Of a stretch of DNA of 14,843 nucleotides, positions 1 through 6,800 are shown piece by piece. The notes under the pieces are model-generated. The model had not been told where the DNA came from. It did no database searches and saw nothing but the letters and a program-made list of their open reading frames with translations. The stretch covers positions 1 to 14,843 of the forward strand of contig DLMI01000122.1 of assembly GCA_002478145.1 (NCBI GenBank), given 5' to 3'. The translations under genes and the position numbers were made by a program. The DNA is from Acidobacteria bacterium UBA7540 (GTDB lineage Bacteria > Acidobacteriota > Terriglobia > UBA7540). Numbering within the stretch: position 1 is the first letter of the stretch; each line of letters opens with the position of its first letter.

Positions 1-57
1 TATTTCTGGGACAGCACACTAGCTTGACAAGCGAGATCGCGTCTGATATAAAGCAGC

Positions 58-300
58 GTGCGAATATCGAATATCGAATTGCGGCGCGTAGGAGCCATCG
101 AGGGAGTGCGCATAATCGTGGCCTGGAGTGTTGTTCCCGGCTCGATTCTCCTGCTGTGGCCGGTGGGAGCCAGCGCGCAACTCGACCTGGCGGCAGTAGT
201 CAAAGGAATCGTGACCGACCCCTCAGACGCACTCGTGCCCGACATTAGGATCACTTTCACGGCGGACCGCAACAAACGTAACGCCTCCGTCGACCTCGAC
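58..300 (+). pseudogene. Remnant N-terminus of a carboxypeptidase-regulatory-domain (TonB-receptor-like) protein
   Basis: The frame encodes a signal-peptide-like hydrophobic stretch ending in ASAQ (about residues 20-40). It is followed by VVKGIVTDPSDALVPDIRIT, which matches the opening strand pattern of CarboxypepD_reg domains (usual form GTVTDPSGAxVPGAxVT). These domains begin the large Oar/TonB-receptor-like outer-membrane proteins that are abundant in Acidobacteriota. The similarity stops near residue 75. The frame then runs out of phase into the next gene and ends at 570, so only the export signal and part of the first domain survive. The family assignment rests on one motif plus the signal peptide. 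No start signal is convincing. It is probably a dead fragment left by a deletion. Confidence 0.45.
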
Positions 301-313
301 AAAGGAGATGATG

Positions 314-1630
314 ATGACGCGCCCTCCCTCTCGGAGAGATGTTATTCAGATCGGCGGATTGGGTTTAGCTGGACTCTTACTTCCCGGCGTAGGCTGCTCA
401 GGTCAGCTGCGAGTTCAAGGAACAGTCCAAGCCAGGAAGCTGTCTTATCCGCCGAGCGAAATATTTTCCGGCCTCGAATGGCTGGCGCCAGCAATGAGAT
501 ACCCTGGCACAAATTCCGACATGCATTGGTGGACGTGGGGAGCGGACGATGCGCTCTATGTCGTGGATGACGACGGCAACAATTTCGACTTCGCACCAGA
601 CTGGAAAAACTACTTGAGGGTAACGGGCAGCCCTCCGCACCACAAAGTTGTGGAGATTTCTCAGTTCCCGGGGCTAAAGCTGACGGGGCCGGAGTTTGGA
701 AAGAATGGCAAGAGGCGTGTATTTAACGACGACGAAAATTCCAACCGGACCCGCTACGTCTGTGGGTCGCTAGCCGTCGGTAGCCGCCTCTACGTAGCGG
801 TTTATGATTACAACAACGATGTGCGGGGCAAGTCTAGGGATTTTATTGATAGGATATCGCCGAATGCAGGCATCGTCGCTCTTATTTACTCCGATGATGG
901 CGGAAAGACTTGGGAAAATATCCCATCTAAAGACCAGCCTAATGCGGAGAAGCCCTATTTTCTGGGTCAGCGTTTTGCTGGACTCCAGTTTGTTGGGTTC
1001 GGCCCCGGATACAGCGACTTGCCTCCCGATGTTGCTGGATACGTGTACGCGATTTCAAACGATGATAATTGGGCCAGCGGTGATCACGTATTCCTCGCGC
1101 GTGCACCACTGGATCAGGTGCTGAAGCGGCGAGCTTGGGAGTTTTACGCAGGTGAGGGCAAAGGACACAGAGCGACTAGGCCGGTGTGGGTCAGCGAGGA
1201 GGAGCGAGCGAAACCAATTCTGTCCGATCCTAAGCACGTCGGCCACCCGGATATGACTTATAACAAAACCCTAGGGCGCTACTTTCTCTCGGTCTTCAGT
1301 GATGGGGTGCCGCATTCGTTGGAGACCCCCTTTGATGTTGCCATGAAAACCTGGGATAAGCGGGCTGAGCTACAGATATACGAGGGCCCCTCGCCCTGGG
1401 GGCCCTGGAAGGTTGGGCTTAATGATCCGGCCTGGGAAGGGCCAAAGCACGTCCCGTATCTGCCCCACATTCCGTCGAAATGGTGGAGCGCGGACGGCTT
1501 GTCAGGGATACTGCTCTTCTCCGGCGACTACACGGACAACGGTCCCACGCCGCACGTATCGCAAGACTCCTATTATGGATTCATGACACGACCGTTCCGT
1601 CTAGTGCGGTCAGTTGCGAGAGAAAGGTAA
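314..1630 (+). CDS. Tat-exported lipoprotein with a sialidase-type Asp-box (glycoside-hydrolase-like beta-propeller)
   Basis: The protein of 438 residues is predicted to be exported folded by the Tat system and lipid-anchored. PPSRRDVIQIGG carries the twin arginine. A hydrophobic stretch and a lipobox (LPGVGC) follow, putting the lipidated Cys near residue 28. Three in-frame ATGs sit at 308, 311 and 314. The Shine-Dalgarno AAAGGAG (301-307) touches the first, so 314, six bases downstream, is the sensible start. Mid-protein, SDDGGKTW (about residues 193-200) is an exact Asp-box (SxDxGxTW) as in sialidases and other beta-propellers. Aromatic-rich segments such as MHWWTWGADD and KWWSADGLSG would suit a carbohydrate site. 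The overall fold resembles secreted DUF4185/neuraminidase-like proteins. The precise family and substrate are not recognised, and catalytic activity is not shown. The downstream cluster suggests glycan or sugar scavenging at the cell surface. Confidence 0.75.
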   Translation: MTRPPSRRDVIQIGGLGLAGLLLPGVGCSGQLRVQGTVQARKLSYPPSEIFSGLEWLAPAMRYPGTNSDMHWWTWGADDALYVVDDDGNNFDFAPDWKNYLRVTGSPPHHKVVEISQFPGLKLTGPEFGKNGKRRVFNDDENSNRTRYVCGSLAVGSRLYVAVYDYNNDVRGKSRDFIDRISPNAGIVALIYSDDGGKTWENIPSKDQPNAEKPYFLGQRFAGLQFVGFGPGYSDLPPDVAGYVYAISNDDNWASGDHVFLARAPLDQVLKRRAWEFYAGEGKGHRATRPVWVSEEERAKPILSDPKHVGHPDMTYNKTLGRYFLSVFSDGVPHSLETPFDVAMKTWDKRAELQIYEGPSPWGPWKVGLNDPAWEGPKHVPYLPHIPSKWWSADGLSGILLFSGDYTDNGPTPHVSQDSYYGFMTRPFRLVRSVARER

Positions 1631-1748
1631 ATTCCCAGCGGGGAAGGTAAATCTTTTGGAAACATCCGTGGGAGCATTGACCGATTTAGGTCGATTATAG
1701 AGGTGCATTTGCCATCAGCAAAGCGAGGTGTGATCGGCGGATCTATCT

Positions 1749-1907
1749 ATGGGTGGGGCATTACTAGTTCTCGTTGAACCGTTACACGGCGCACAGAGGG
1801 TTGTTGTACGTATCCCGCCGAACATGCTCGAGGAGAGCGAAGGTTCGACAGCTGATCTGTCCGCACGAGGAATTATTCGAGATGCATATTGGATGTACTG
1901 CATCTGA
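1749..1907 (+). other. Gene-poor gap 1631-1948; only a doubtful 52-residue frame
   Basis: The 318 bases between the lipoprotein gene and the methyltransferase gene hold no recognisable gene. One open frame (ATG 1749, stop 1905-1907) would encode 52 residues, beginning MGGALLVLVEPLHGAQRVVV. It matches no family I know and lacks a good Shine-Dalgarno. It may be a gene relic or chance. The gap also holds an inverted repeat (1880-1905) and a short hairpin after the lipoprotein stop (TTCCC/GGGAA, 1632-1645) that lacks a U-tract. Confidence 0.15.
1880..1905. promoter_or_regulatory. Inverted repeat upstream of the methyltransferase gene, possible operator
   Basis: AGATGCA (1880-1886) and TGCATCT (1899-1905) form a perfect 7-bp inverted repeat. 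The spacer is 12 bases, and it ends 43 bases before the ATG of the methyltransferase gene. The centre-to-centre spacing of about 19 bases is close to two helical turns, as for a dimeric regulator. No regulator gene is visible nearby, and a 7-bp repeat can arise by chance. Confidence 0.25.
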
Positions 1908-1948
1908 GTTGCGTACGAACTGTTGGTAGAAGAAGGCGGGTATAAGCT

Positions 1949-3391
1949 ATGAGCGAAAATGGGCAACAACGGAAACTCCACCGAGTCCTGACGGACACAG
2001 AAATCGCCTCTATTCGCGAAAGTTCACTTGCAGTCCTGGAAGAGGTTGGCATTGTGATTCAACACCAGAGGGCTTTGTCTCTGCTGGCGGAGGCGGGCGC
2101 TTCTGTCGATCCGCATACGCATATCGTGAAGATTCCGGCATCGCTGGTGGAACGGGCCTTGCGTACAGCGCCTCCGGAGTTTTTGATTACAGGCCAGAAT
2201 CCCTCGAAGGATCTGGTGATTGGCCACAATAGCCCACCGCGAGGGCGGCCTGGGATCTCACTCGACTGGATTGTTGACTACGGCGAGAAAAGGCGTCGCG
2301 AAGTCGCCGTCAAAGACCTGGAGGCTTGGGTCCGAGTGGCTGATGCCTTGCCGAATCTCTGCATGGTCTCGGCAGTATACCCATGGGATGTTCCTATAGA
2401 GACGCGTGACATCCTTGTGGCCGCAGCGATGTTCAGACTTTCCGACAAGCCCATTCTCATGGCCCCTTACTCAGGATGGAGTGTGAAGTGGATTGCCCAA
2501 ATGCTTGCCGCGATAGGGGATCAGCGAGGACCTAGGATCGTCGCCTTCTGTTCGGCCAACAGTCCGCTCATTTTTTCAGAAAGCCAGATGGGCGTCTTGT
2601 TAGGGGCCGTTGAATGTGACTTCCCAGTGATGGTCAACTCGTCGGGGGTAACGGGCGCCACCGCGCCCGTTACACTGGCTGGAACGCTAGTGATCATGAA
2701 TGCCGAAATCTTGGCGGGTATCGTCGTGGCTCAACTGGTCAGACCCGGGGCAGCAATTATGTACGCAGGCCACCCCGTCGTGTTGGACATGAGAACGGCC
2801 ATCGCCTCAATGGGTTATACCGAAGTCGGGCTGCTGGCCACCGCCTTGGTGGAGCTGGGCAGGAGCTATAGCTTTCCCACCGCCAGCAACGGGCTCACGA
2901 CGGACTCCCATGTCTGTGACGAACAGGCCGCGATTGAAAAGATGATGACTGGGTACATGCCGGTGTTGTGTGGTGCGGCCTTGAACGGAGGGGCGGGAAG
3001 TTTGGCGGCAGTGGGAACGGCCAGTCTGGAGCAACTCGTCATTGACGATGACATTTATGAACGTCTATTCCGATTCAGTGAAGGGATAAGCGTCAACAAG
3101 GACACCCTCGCCTTGGACGTGATCGCGGCGGTAGGCCCCAATCGGCAATTCCTCGAAGAGCCGCACACTCTGAAGTACTTGCGCAGAGAGTTTCGCCATT
3201 CCAAGCTCGCCAGCCGCCTGAATGCCGGGGTTTGGATTGACCGAGGCGGAAAGGACGCTGTCGATGTGGCCGCCGACCGAGTCAAGACGATCCTAAGTAG
3301 TTCGCCCGAACTGCGCTTGGATCCTCAGATCTTGGCTGAACTGAGCCACATCGTCGCCAGCGCAGAGCAAGAAAAACATAAGGCTGCGTAA
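1949..3391 (+). CDS. MttB-family (trimethylamine/glycine-betaine type) corrinoid methyltransferase, non-pyrrolysine
   Basis: This 480-residue protein is full length for the MttB superfamily (PF06253), whose members move a methyl group from a quaternary or tertiary amine to a corrinoid protein. The N-terminal segment (HRVLTDTEIASIRESSLAVL, residues 11-30) fits the family. So do the core run SGVTGATAP..LAG..VIMNAEILAG (232-257), the glycine-rich ALNGGAGSLAAVG (344-356) followed by EQLVIDDDIYERL, and the C-terminal FLEEPHTLKYLRREF (401-415). There is no in-frame UAG, so it belongs to the pyrrolysine-lacking branch, which includes glycine betaine methyltransferase. Known members differ widely in substrate (betaine, carnitine, proline betaine), so substrate cannot be assigned. 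No corrinoid protein or RamA-type activator is encoded in this window. The start is ATG after a modest GAAGGCGG ribosome site. Confidence 0.88.
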   Translation: MSENGQQRKLHRVLTDTEIASIRESSLAVLEEVGIVIQHQRALSLLAEAGASVDPHTHIVKIPASLVERALRTAPPEFLITGQNPSKDLVIGHNSPPRGRPGISLDWIVDYGEKRRREVAVKDLEAWVRVADALPNLCMVSAVYPWDVPIETRDILVAAAMFRLSDKPILMAPYSGWSVKWIAQMLAAIGDQRGPRIVAFCSANSPLIFSESQMGVLLGAVECDFPVMVNSSGVTGATAPVTLAGTLVIMNAEILAGIVVAQLVRPGAAIMYAGHPVVLDMRTAIASMGYTEVGLLATALVELGRSYSFPTASNGLTTDSHVCDEQAAIEKMMTGYMPVLCGAALNGGAGSLAAVGTASLEQLVIDDDIYERLFRFSEGISVNKDTLALDVIAAVGPNRQFLEEPHTLKYLRREFRHSKLASRLNAGVWIDRGGKDAVDVAADRVKTILSSSPELRLDPQILAELSHIVASAEQEKHKAA

Positions 3392-3450
3392 ATACTGGGT
3401 GATAGGTGAGAGTACTGGCGTGGCGGCAACGCGTGAGCCATTACTGGTAG

Positions 3451-3555
3451 GCGGGTTTAGAGGCGTATGTGTTCGGTGCCGTCGACATTACTGGCCACGA
3501 CGCTGTTTTGCTGCGGATGAAGACCAGGAAGGTCACTTCGAAACCGGTGGACTGA
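3451..3555 (+). pseudogene. Possible C-terminal relic of a glycosidase-type gene
   Basis: Within the 206-base gap before the transaldolase-like gene, an open frame of 34 codons begins right after an in-frame stop and reads AYVFGAVDITGHDAVLLRMK before ending at TGA 3553-3555. The pattern (aromatic residue, beta-strand, GHD, VLLR) resembles the last strand of C-terminal beta-sandwich domains in alpha-galactosidase-like hydrolases. It has no start codon of its own. The resemblance is from memory and weak. A 61-codon overlapping frame here (3399-3584) looks non-coding. Confidence 0.2.
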
Positions 3556-3581
3556 GCCGGACAGCGTTGGACAAGGTGACA

Positions 3582-3590
3582 TAAGGAGGA
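3582..3590 (+). promoter_or_regulatory. Strong ribosome binding site that fixes a GTG start
   Basis: TAAGGAGGA is close to the full anti-16S complement and lies seven bases before GTG 3598. This supports a GTG start for the transaldolase-like gene, which has no nearby ATG in frame. Confidence 0.7.
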
Positions 3591-3597
3591 TCAGATA

Positions 3598-4650
3598 GTG
3601 CAAGACAATTACCTCGGGTGGCTAGTGAAGAACACAAAAACCACTTGGTGGAACGACGGGGCCAACGCCGACGAACTGCGGAAGGCTATCGAAGACGGCG
3701 CGACGGGCGTAACCTCTAATCCTTTTCTTGTGAATCAAGCCGTAGAGAACACATCGAACCCCTGGTTCGACGAGGCTGAGAGGATGGCGGCGGCGGCCGC
3801 TGGCCCCACGGAGCGGGCTGAATCGCTCGTTCAGTTGGTGGTTACTAACGTGGCGCAGATGTTCTTGGAAAAGCATCGGTCCAGCAACGGGACGGATGGG
3901 TATGTCTGCGCCCAGGTGAACCCGCTGCGAGCGCACGACCGGGATGCAATGCAAGCGATGGCAAAGCGGTTCGGCGCATGGGCGCCGAATATAGCCGTCA
4001 AGTTACCCGCGTGCAGGGCCGGACTGGAGGTGCTTTCTGACTGTATTTCTGAGGGGATCACTGTCACAGCCACGGTGAGTTTCTCGGTTCCTCAAGTCAT
4101 CGCCATCGCCGAGCACTACCGCCTGGGCATCAGGAAGGCTGAGGAAAAAGGGAAGAAGCCCGGGAAGTGCTTTGCCGTCATCATGATCGGGCGCGTTGAT
4201 GATCACCTGAAGGAGGTTGCTCGCGACAATCGGCTTGATCTGAGCGACGAAGAGTTGAACCTTGGCGGGCTTGCAATTACCAAACGGGCGTTTTCGATCT
4301 ATCAGTCCCGCGGCTACGAGGCGAGGCTTTTGGTAGCCGCCTTGCGTGGCGTGTACCACATGACCGAACTGGCCGGGGCCGACCTCACAATGTCAATACA
4401 CCCGAAATACCAGGGGGCGTTAACTTCCAGCCATGTGGCATTCGAGGAAGGGATCCACAAGGAGATTCCTTGGAACACCATCGAACGGCTCCGTCGCATT
4501 CCGGACTTCGTGAAAGCTTACGATCCGGACGGCCTCAAGAGCGACGAGTTCTACTCCTACAGCCTCTTCCAGCGCACCTTGACGCAGTTTGTCGAGGCTG
4601 GCTGGGGCCGCCTGCAACAACATGCGGCCGGAAAGGCCAGGGCAATATGA
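3598..4650 (+). CDS. Transaldolase-family protein, divergent
   Basis: This 350-residue protein belongs to the class I aldolase/transaldolase family of TIM barrels. WWNDGANADELRKAIEDGA (residues 17-35) and GVTSNPFLV (37-45) match the first barrel strand and the xVTTNPS motif. NIAVKLPACRAG (131-142) holds the expected Schiff-base lysine, K135. GITVTATVSFS (153-163) corresponds to GIxxNxTLxFS. Two usual transaldolase positions look altered. The Asn of the GIxxNxT strand is Thr, and the Ser of the SPFVGR motif falls in VIMIGRVDDHL (194-204), where IM precedes GR. It may thus be an aldolase-like variant acting on an unusual sugar phosphate rather than a pentose-phosphate transaldolase. The GTG start follows a very strong ribosome site. 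The stop overlaps the next start (ATGA), so the two genes are translationally coupled. Confidence 0.82.
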   Translation: MQDNYLGWLVKNTKTTWWNDGANADELRKAIEDGATGVTSNPFLVNQAVENTSNPWFDEAERMAAAAAGPTERAESLVQLVVTNVAQMFLEKHRSSNGTDGYVCAQVNPLRAHDRDAMQAMAKRFGAWAPNIAVKLPACRAGLEVLSDCISEGITVTATVSFSVPQVIAIAEHYRLGIRKAEEKGKKPGKCFAVIMIGRVDDHLKEVARDNRLDLSDEELNLGGLAITKRAFSIYQSRGYEARLLVAALRGVYHMTELAGADLTMSIHPKYQGALTSSHVAFEEGIHKEIPWNTIERLRRIPDFVKAYDPDGLKSDEFYSYSLFQRTLTQFVEAGWGRLQQHAAGKARAI

Positions 4651-5501
4651 AACTGAGCTGCTTGCCAGTTTCGTTCTTCAATGATATCCAGAGCGGCGTC
4701 ATGAGCATCCACGACTGGGCCGTGATGGCCCGAGCCACGGGGCTTGATGCGATTGACCTCAGCATCGTCTTAATTCGCAATCACACCCCGGTATATTTGC
4801 GCAGGCTCAGAGACGACCTTGAGCGCGAGAATATGCCAGTGGTGATGATTGCGACCTATCCCGACTTTACTCATCCGGATCCCCAGCAGCGCAAACGGGA
4901 AGTCGAATACACTCGTCATGACATCGCCATCGCGTCTGAGCTTGGCGCGAAATACTTGCGGGTCACGGCTGGCCAGGTGCATCCGGAAACATCGCAATCA
5001 CAGGGAATTGCCTGGGTTGTGGAAGATTTCAAAAGGATAGACGAAGTGGCCAGCGAATTCAGCGTGCAGCTTCTGTTTGAAAACCATTCCAAGCCGGGCG
5101 CCTGGTGTAACGCAGATTTCAGTCACCCCACGACCGTTTTCCAGGAAATCGCCGAAGCTCTGCAGGATACGAACATCGGAGTGAATTTCGACACTGCGAA
5201 CACACTCGTTTACGGCGACGATCCAATCCCGGTGCTAAGGCGTGTTGTGAAACGGGTGGTGACGGTTCACGCCGCCGACACGGCGGTTCGAGGGCAGCTC
5301 AAGCCGGTGATGATCGGCACGGGGATCGTTCCGTTCAATGATATCTTTTTGGTGCTTCGGGAGAACGCTTTTGACGGGTGGATCTGTATCGAGGAAGCCA
5401 GCAACCTGGGCAAAGTGGGTGTCATCGGCGCCGTGAAGTTTGTAAAGTCCGCGTGGGAGCAGAGCGCGATGAGTTCAACTCAAGGGAAAAGTCGCATCTG
5501 A
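4647..5501 (+). CDS. Sugar phosphate isomerase/epimerase (xylose-isomerase-like TIM barrel)
   Basis: This 284-residue protein has the AP-endonuclease-2/xylose-isomerase-like barrel typical of hydroxypyruvate isomerase, tagatose/psicose epimerases and IolE/IolI. Four metal-binding positions can be read: E145 in LLFENHS, D182 in VNFDTANT, H208 in VTVHAADT and E249 or E250 in WICIEEAS. The glycine-bearing IGTGIVPFNDIF (223-234) corresponds to the usual GxGxxD/NW substrate loop. ATG 4647 is chosen because it overlaps the upstream stop as ATGA and begins a normal first strand (MKLSCLPVSF). The same frame is open further upstream, but only in out-of-phase transaldolase sequence. Coupling to the transaldolase-like gene suggests the isomerase prepares or receives its sugar phosphate. 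Hydroxypyruvate isomerase is an alternative, given the reductase gene downstream. Confidence 0.83.
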   Translation: MKLSCLPVSFFNDIQSGVMSIHDWAVMARATGLDAIDLSIVLIRNHTPVYLRRLRDDLERENMPVVMIATYPDFTHPDPQQRKREVEYTRHDIAIASELGAKYLRVTAGQVHPETSQSQGIAWVVEDFKRIDEVASEFSVQLLFENHSKPGAWCNADFSHPTTVFQEIAEALQDTNIGVNFDTANTLVYGDDPIPVLRRVVKRVVTVHAADTAVRGQLKPVMIGTGIVPFNDIFLVLRENAFDGWICIEEASNLGKVGVIGAVKFVKSAWEQSAMSSTQGKSRI

Positions 5502-5628
5502 TGGGGGAGTTGTTCATTACGTCCCCACAAGCATCCGCCCTGCTGACGTGACGAAAGCTCACGAAGTCGTCAAGAGGCAAGACACGTTTCTCATCGAGGC
5601 CGGAACGATCGGCCTCCTGCTCCTCTAA
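5473..5628 (+). other. Intergenic region 5502-5751 with a possible coding relic
   Basis: The 250 bases after the isomerase gene contain no complete gene. A frame shifted from the isomerase is open from 5473 to TAA 5626-5628. It reads GGVVHYVPTSIRPADVTKAH and then a segment ending EAGTIGLLLL. The composition looks protein-like, but I do not recognise it. It has no good start codon and could be the tail of a deleted gene. The remainder, 5629-5739, shows no clear promoter or terminator. Confidence 0.15.
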
Positions 5629-5751
5629 AGTGTTCGCGTGGCGGGAGCCCAGAAGCGTCAGTGTTTGCGATGTATAAATGATTTCCTGCTGCCACTGGCG
5701 ATGAGATTTGCTTGAACAACCCGGATCATTGAAGACTTCAAAGGAGGGTGT

Positions 5752-6633
5752 ATGAAGGCTCTAGGATTCATTGGACTCGGAATCATGGGAAAGCCCATGG
5801 CGGCGACCTTGATTCGCGCCGGACACCGGTTGTTTGTCTACGACATCAGATCTGAGCCTTTAGCAGAGTTGGCCACGCTAGGTGCAACGAGATGCCGTAG
5901 CTCGGCCGAGGTGGCCCGACAATCGGAAATCGTCATCACCATGCTGCCGAACTCACCTGAAGTAAGGGTAGCAGTTCTGGGCGAAAAGGGCGTGCTCGAG
6001 GGTGCGGCAGCAGGACTGATCCTGATTGACATGAGTTCAATTGCACCGCTGGCGTCGAAGGAAATTGCGGCCGAAACATGGAAAAAAGGCGTGCGGATGC
6101 TCGACGCCCCGGTGAGTGGAGGCGAACCAATGGCGAAGGACGGCACGCTTTCTATTATGGTGGGTGGAGACAAAGAGACCTTTGACCAGGTTGTCGACAT
6201 CCTGCACCTCATGGGGAAGTCGGTGGTCTGGGTAGGCGAGATCGGGAGCGGCAACATGACGAAGCTGGCCAACCAAATTGTGGTTGCGCTCAATATTGTC
6301 GCCATTTCGGAGGCCTTCGTTCTGGCGACCAAGGCTGGTGTTGATTCCAGGGTCGTCTATCAAGCCATCCGCGGAGGGCTGGCTGGCAGTTCCGTGATGG
6401 ATGCCAAGTCGCCTCTCATCTTTGATCGGAAGTTCGACCCGGGCTTCCGCATCGAGCTCCACTTGAAAGATCTTCTGAACGTCATGCAAACAGCTCACGA
6501 ATTACGTGTCCCGCTGCCGTTCAGCGGCATGGCCGCAGAAGTCATGAGCGCATTGATAGTGGCCGGTAAAGGGAAACTCGACCATGGCGGCATCATACAG
6601 TGGTTTGAATCGCTGGCTGGCGTGCAAGTTTGA
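5752..6633 (+). CDS. NAD(P)-dependent beta-hydroxyacid dehydrogenase, tartronate semialdehyde reductase type
   Basis: This 293-residue protein has the usual length of the 3-hydroxyisobutyrate/2-hydroxy-3-oxopropionate reductase family (GarR, GlxR, MmsB). GFIGLGIMGKPMA (residues 5-17) is the dinucleotide-binding loop. D31 ends the second strand (FVYDIR), which usually favours NAD over NADP. DAPVSGGEPMAKDGTLSIMV (118-137) is the substrate-binding signature. K171 in GSGNMTKLANQ is the catalytic lysine. The C-terminal helical domain (from about 165) is complete. AAAGGAGG precedes the ATG by four bases. The family reduces short semialdehydes such as tartronate, methylmalonate or malonate semialdehyde. 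Beside a hydroxypyruvate-isomerase-like barrel and an aminotransferase, a role in C3 aldehyde reduction is likely. The exact substrate is not determined by sequence. Confidence 0.9.
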   Translation: MKALGFIGLGIMGKPMAATLIRAGHRLFVYDIRSEPLAELATLGATRCRSSAEVARQSEIVITMLPNSPEVRVAVLGEKGVLEGAAAGLILIDMSSIAPLASKEIAAETWKKGVRMLDAPVSGGEPMAKDGTLSIMVGGDKETFDQVVDILHLMGKSVVWVGEIGSGNMTKLANQIVVALNIVAISEAFVLATKAGVDSRVVYQAIRGGLAGSSVMDAKSPLIFDRKFDPGFRIELHLKDLLNVMQTAHELRVPLPFSGMAAEVMSALIVAGKGKLDHGGIIQWFESLAGVQV

Positions 6634-6800
6634 TCTGCGAATGCGGTCAGCGTGGAGGCGGTTGCCATAAAGAGGACGCGCTACGCTCGGCCTGACCAAA
6701 AGCCTAGGAACTGGACGAGGCCGAGGGCGGGGATTTGTATTGAGTCGTCCCGAGAAAGGACGTGCGGGATGAGGACGAAACATTTCACAGAGGAGGCAAT

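Noticed and set aside
1632..1650. TTCCC/GGGAA hairpin after the lipoprotein gene as a terminator
   Set aside because: The stem is only five bp and no T-run follows directly.
3399..3584. 61-codon open frame in the gap before the transaldolase-like gene
   Set aside because: It has an Arg/Cys-rich composition without family resemblance, no ribosome site, and overlaps a more protein-like relic in another frame.
4470..4646. Upstream extension of the sugar isomerase frame by 59 codons
   Set aside because: The extension is out-of-phase transaldolase sequence. The ATG at 4647 with its ATGA overlap begins the family-like first strand.
5838..6332. 164-codon frame on the minus strand opposite the reductase gene
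   Set aside because: It is a shadow of a strongly supported conserved gene, with no motif and no ribosome site.
6762..6800. Upstream ATG adding 13 residues to the aminotransferase
   Set aside because: It has no ribosome site, and the added residues include the out-of-phase AGGAGG of the GTG start.
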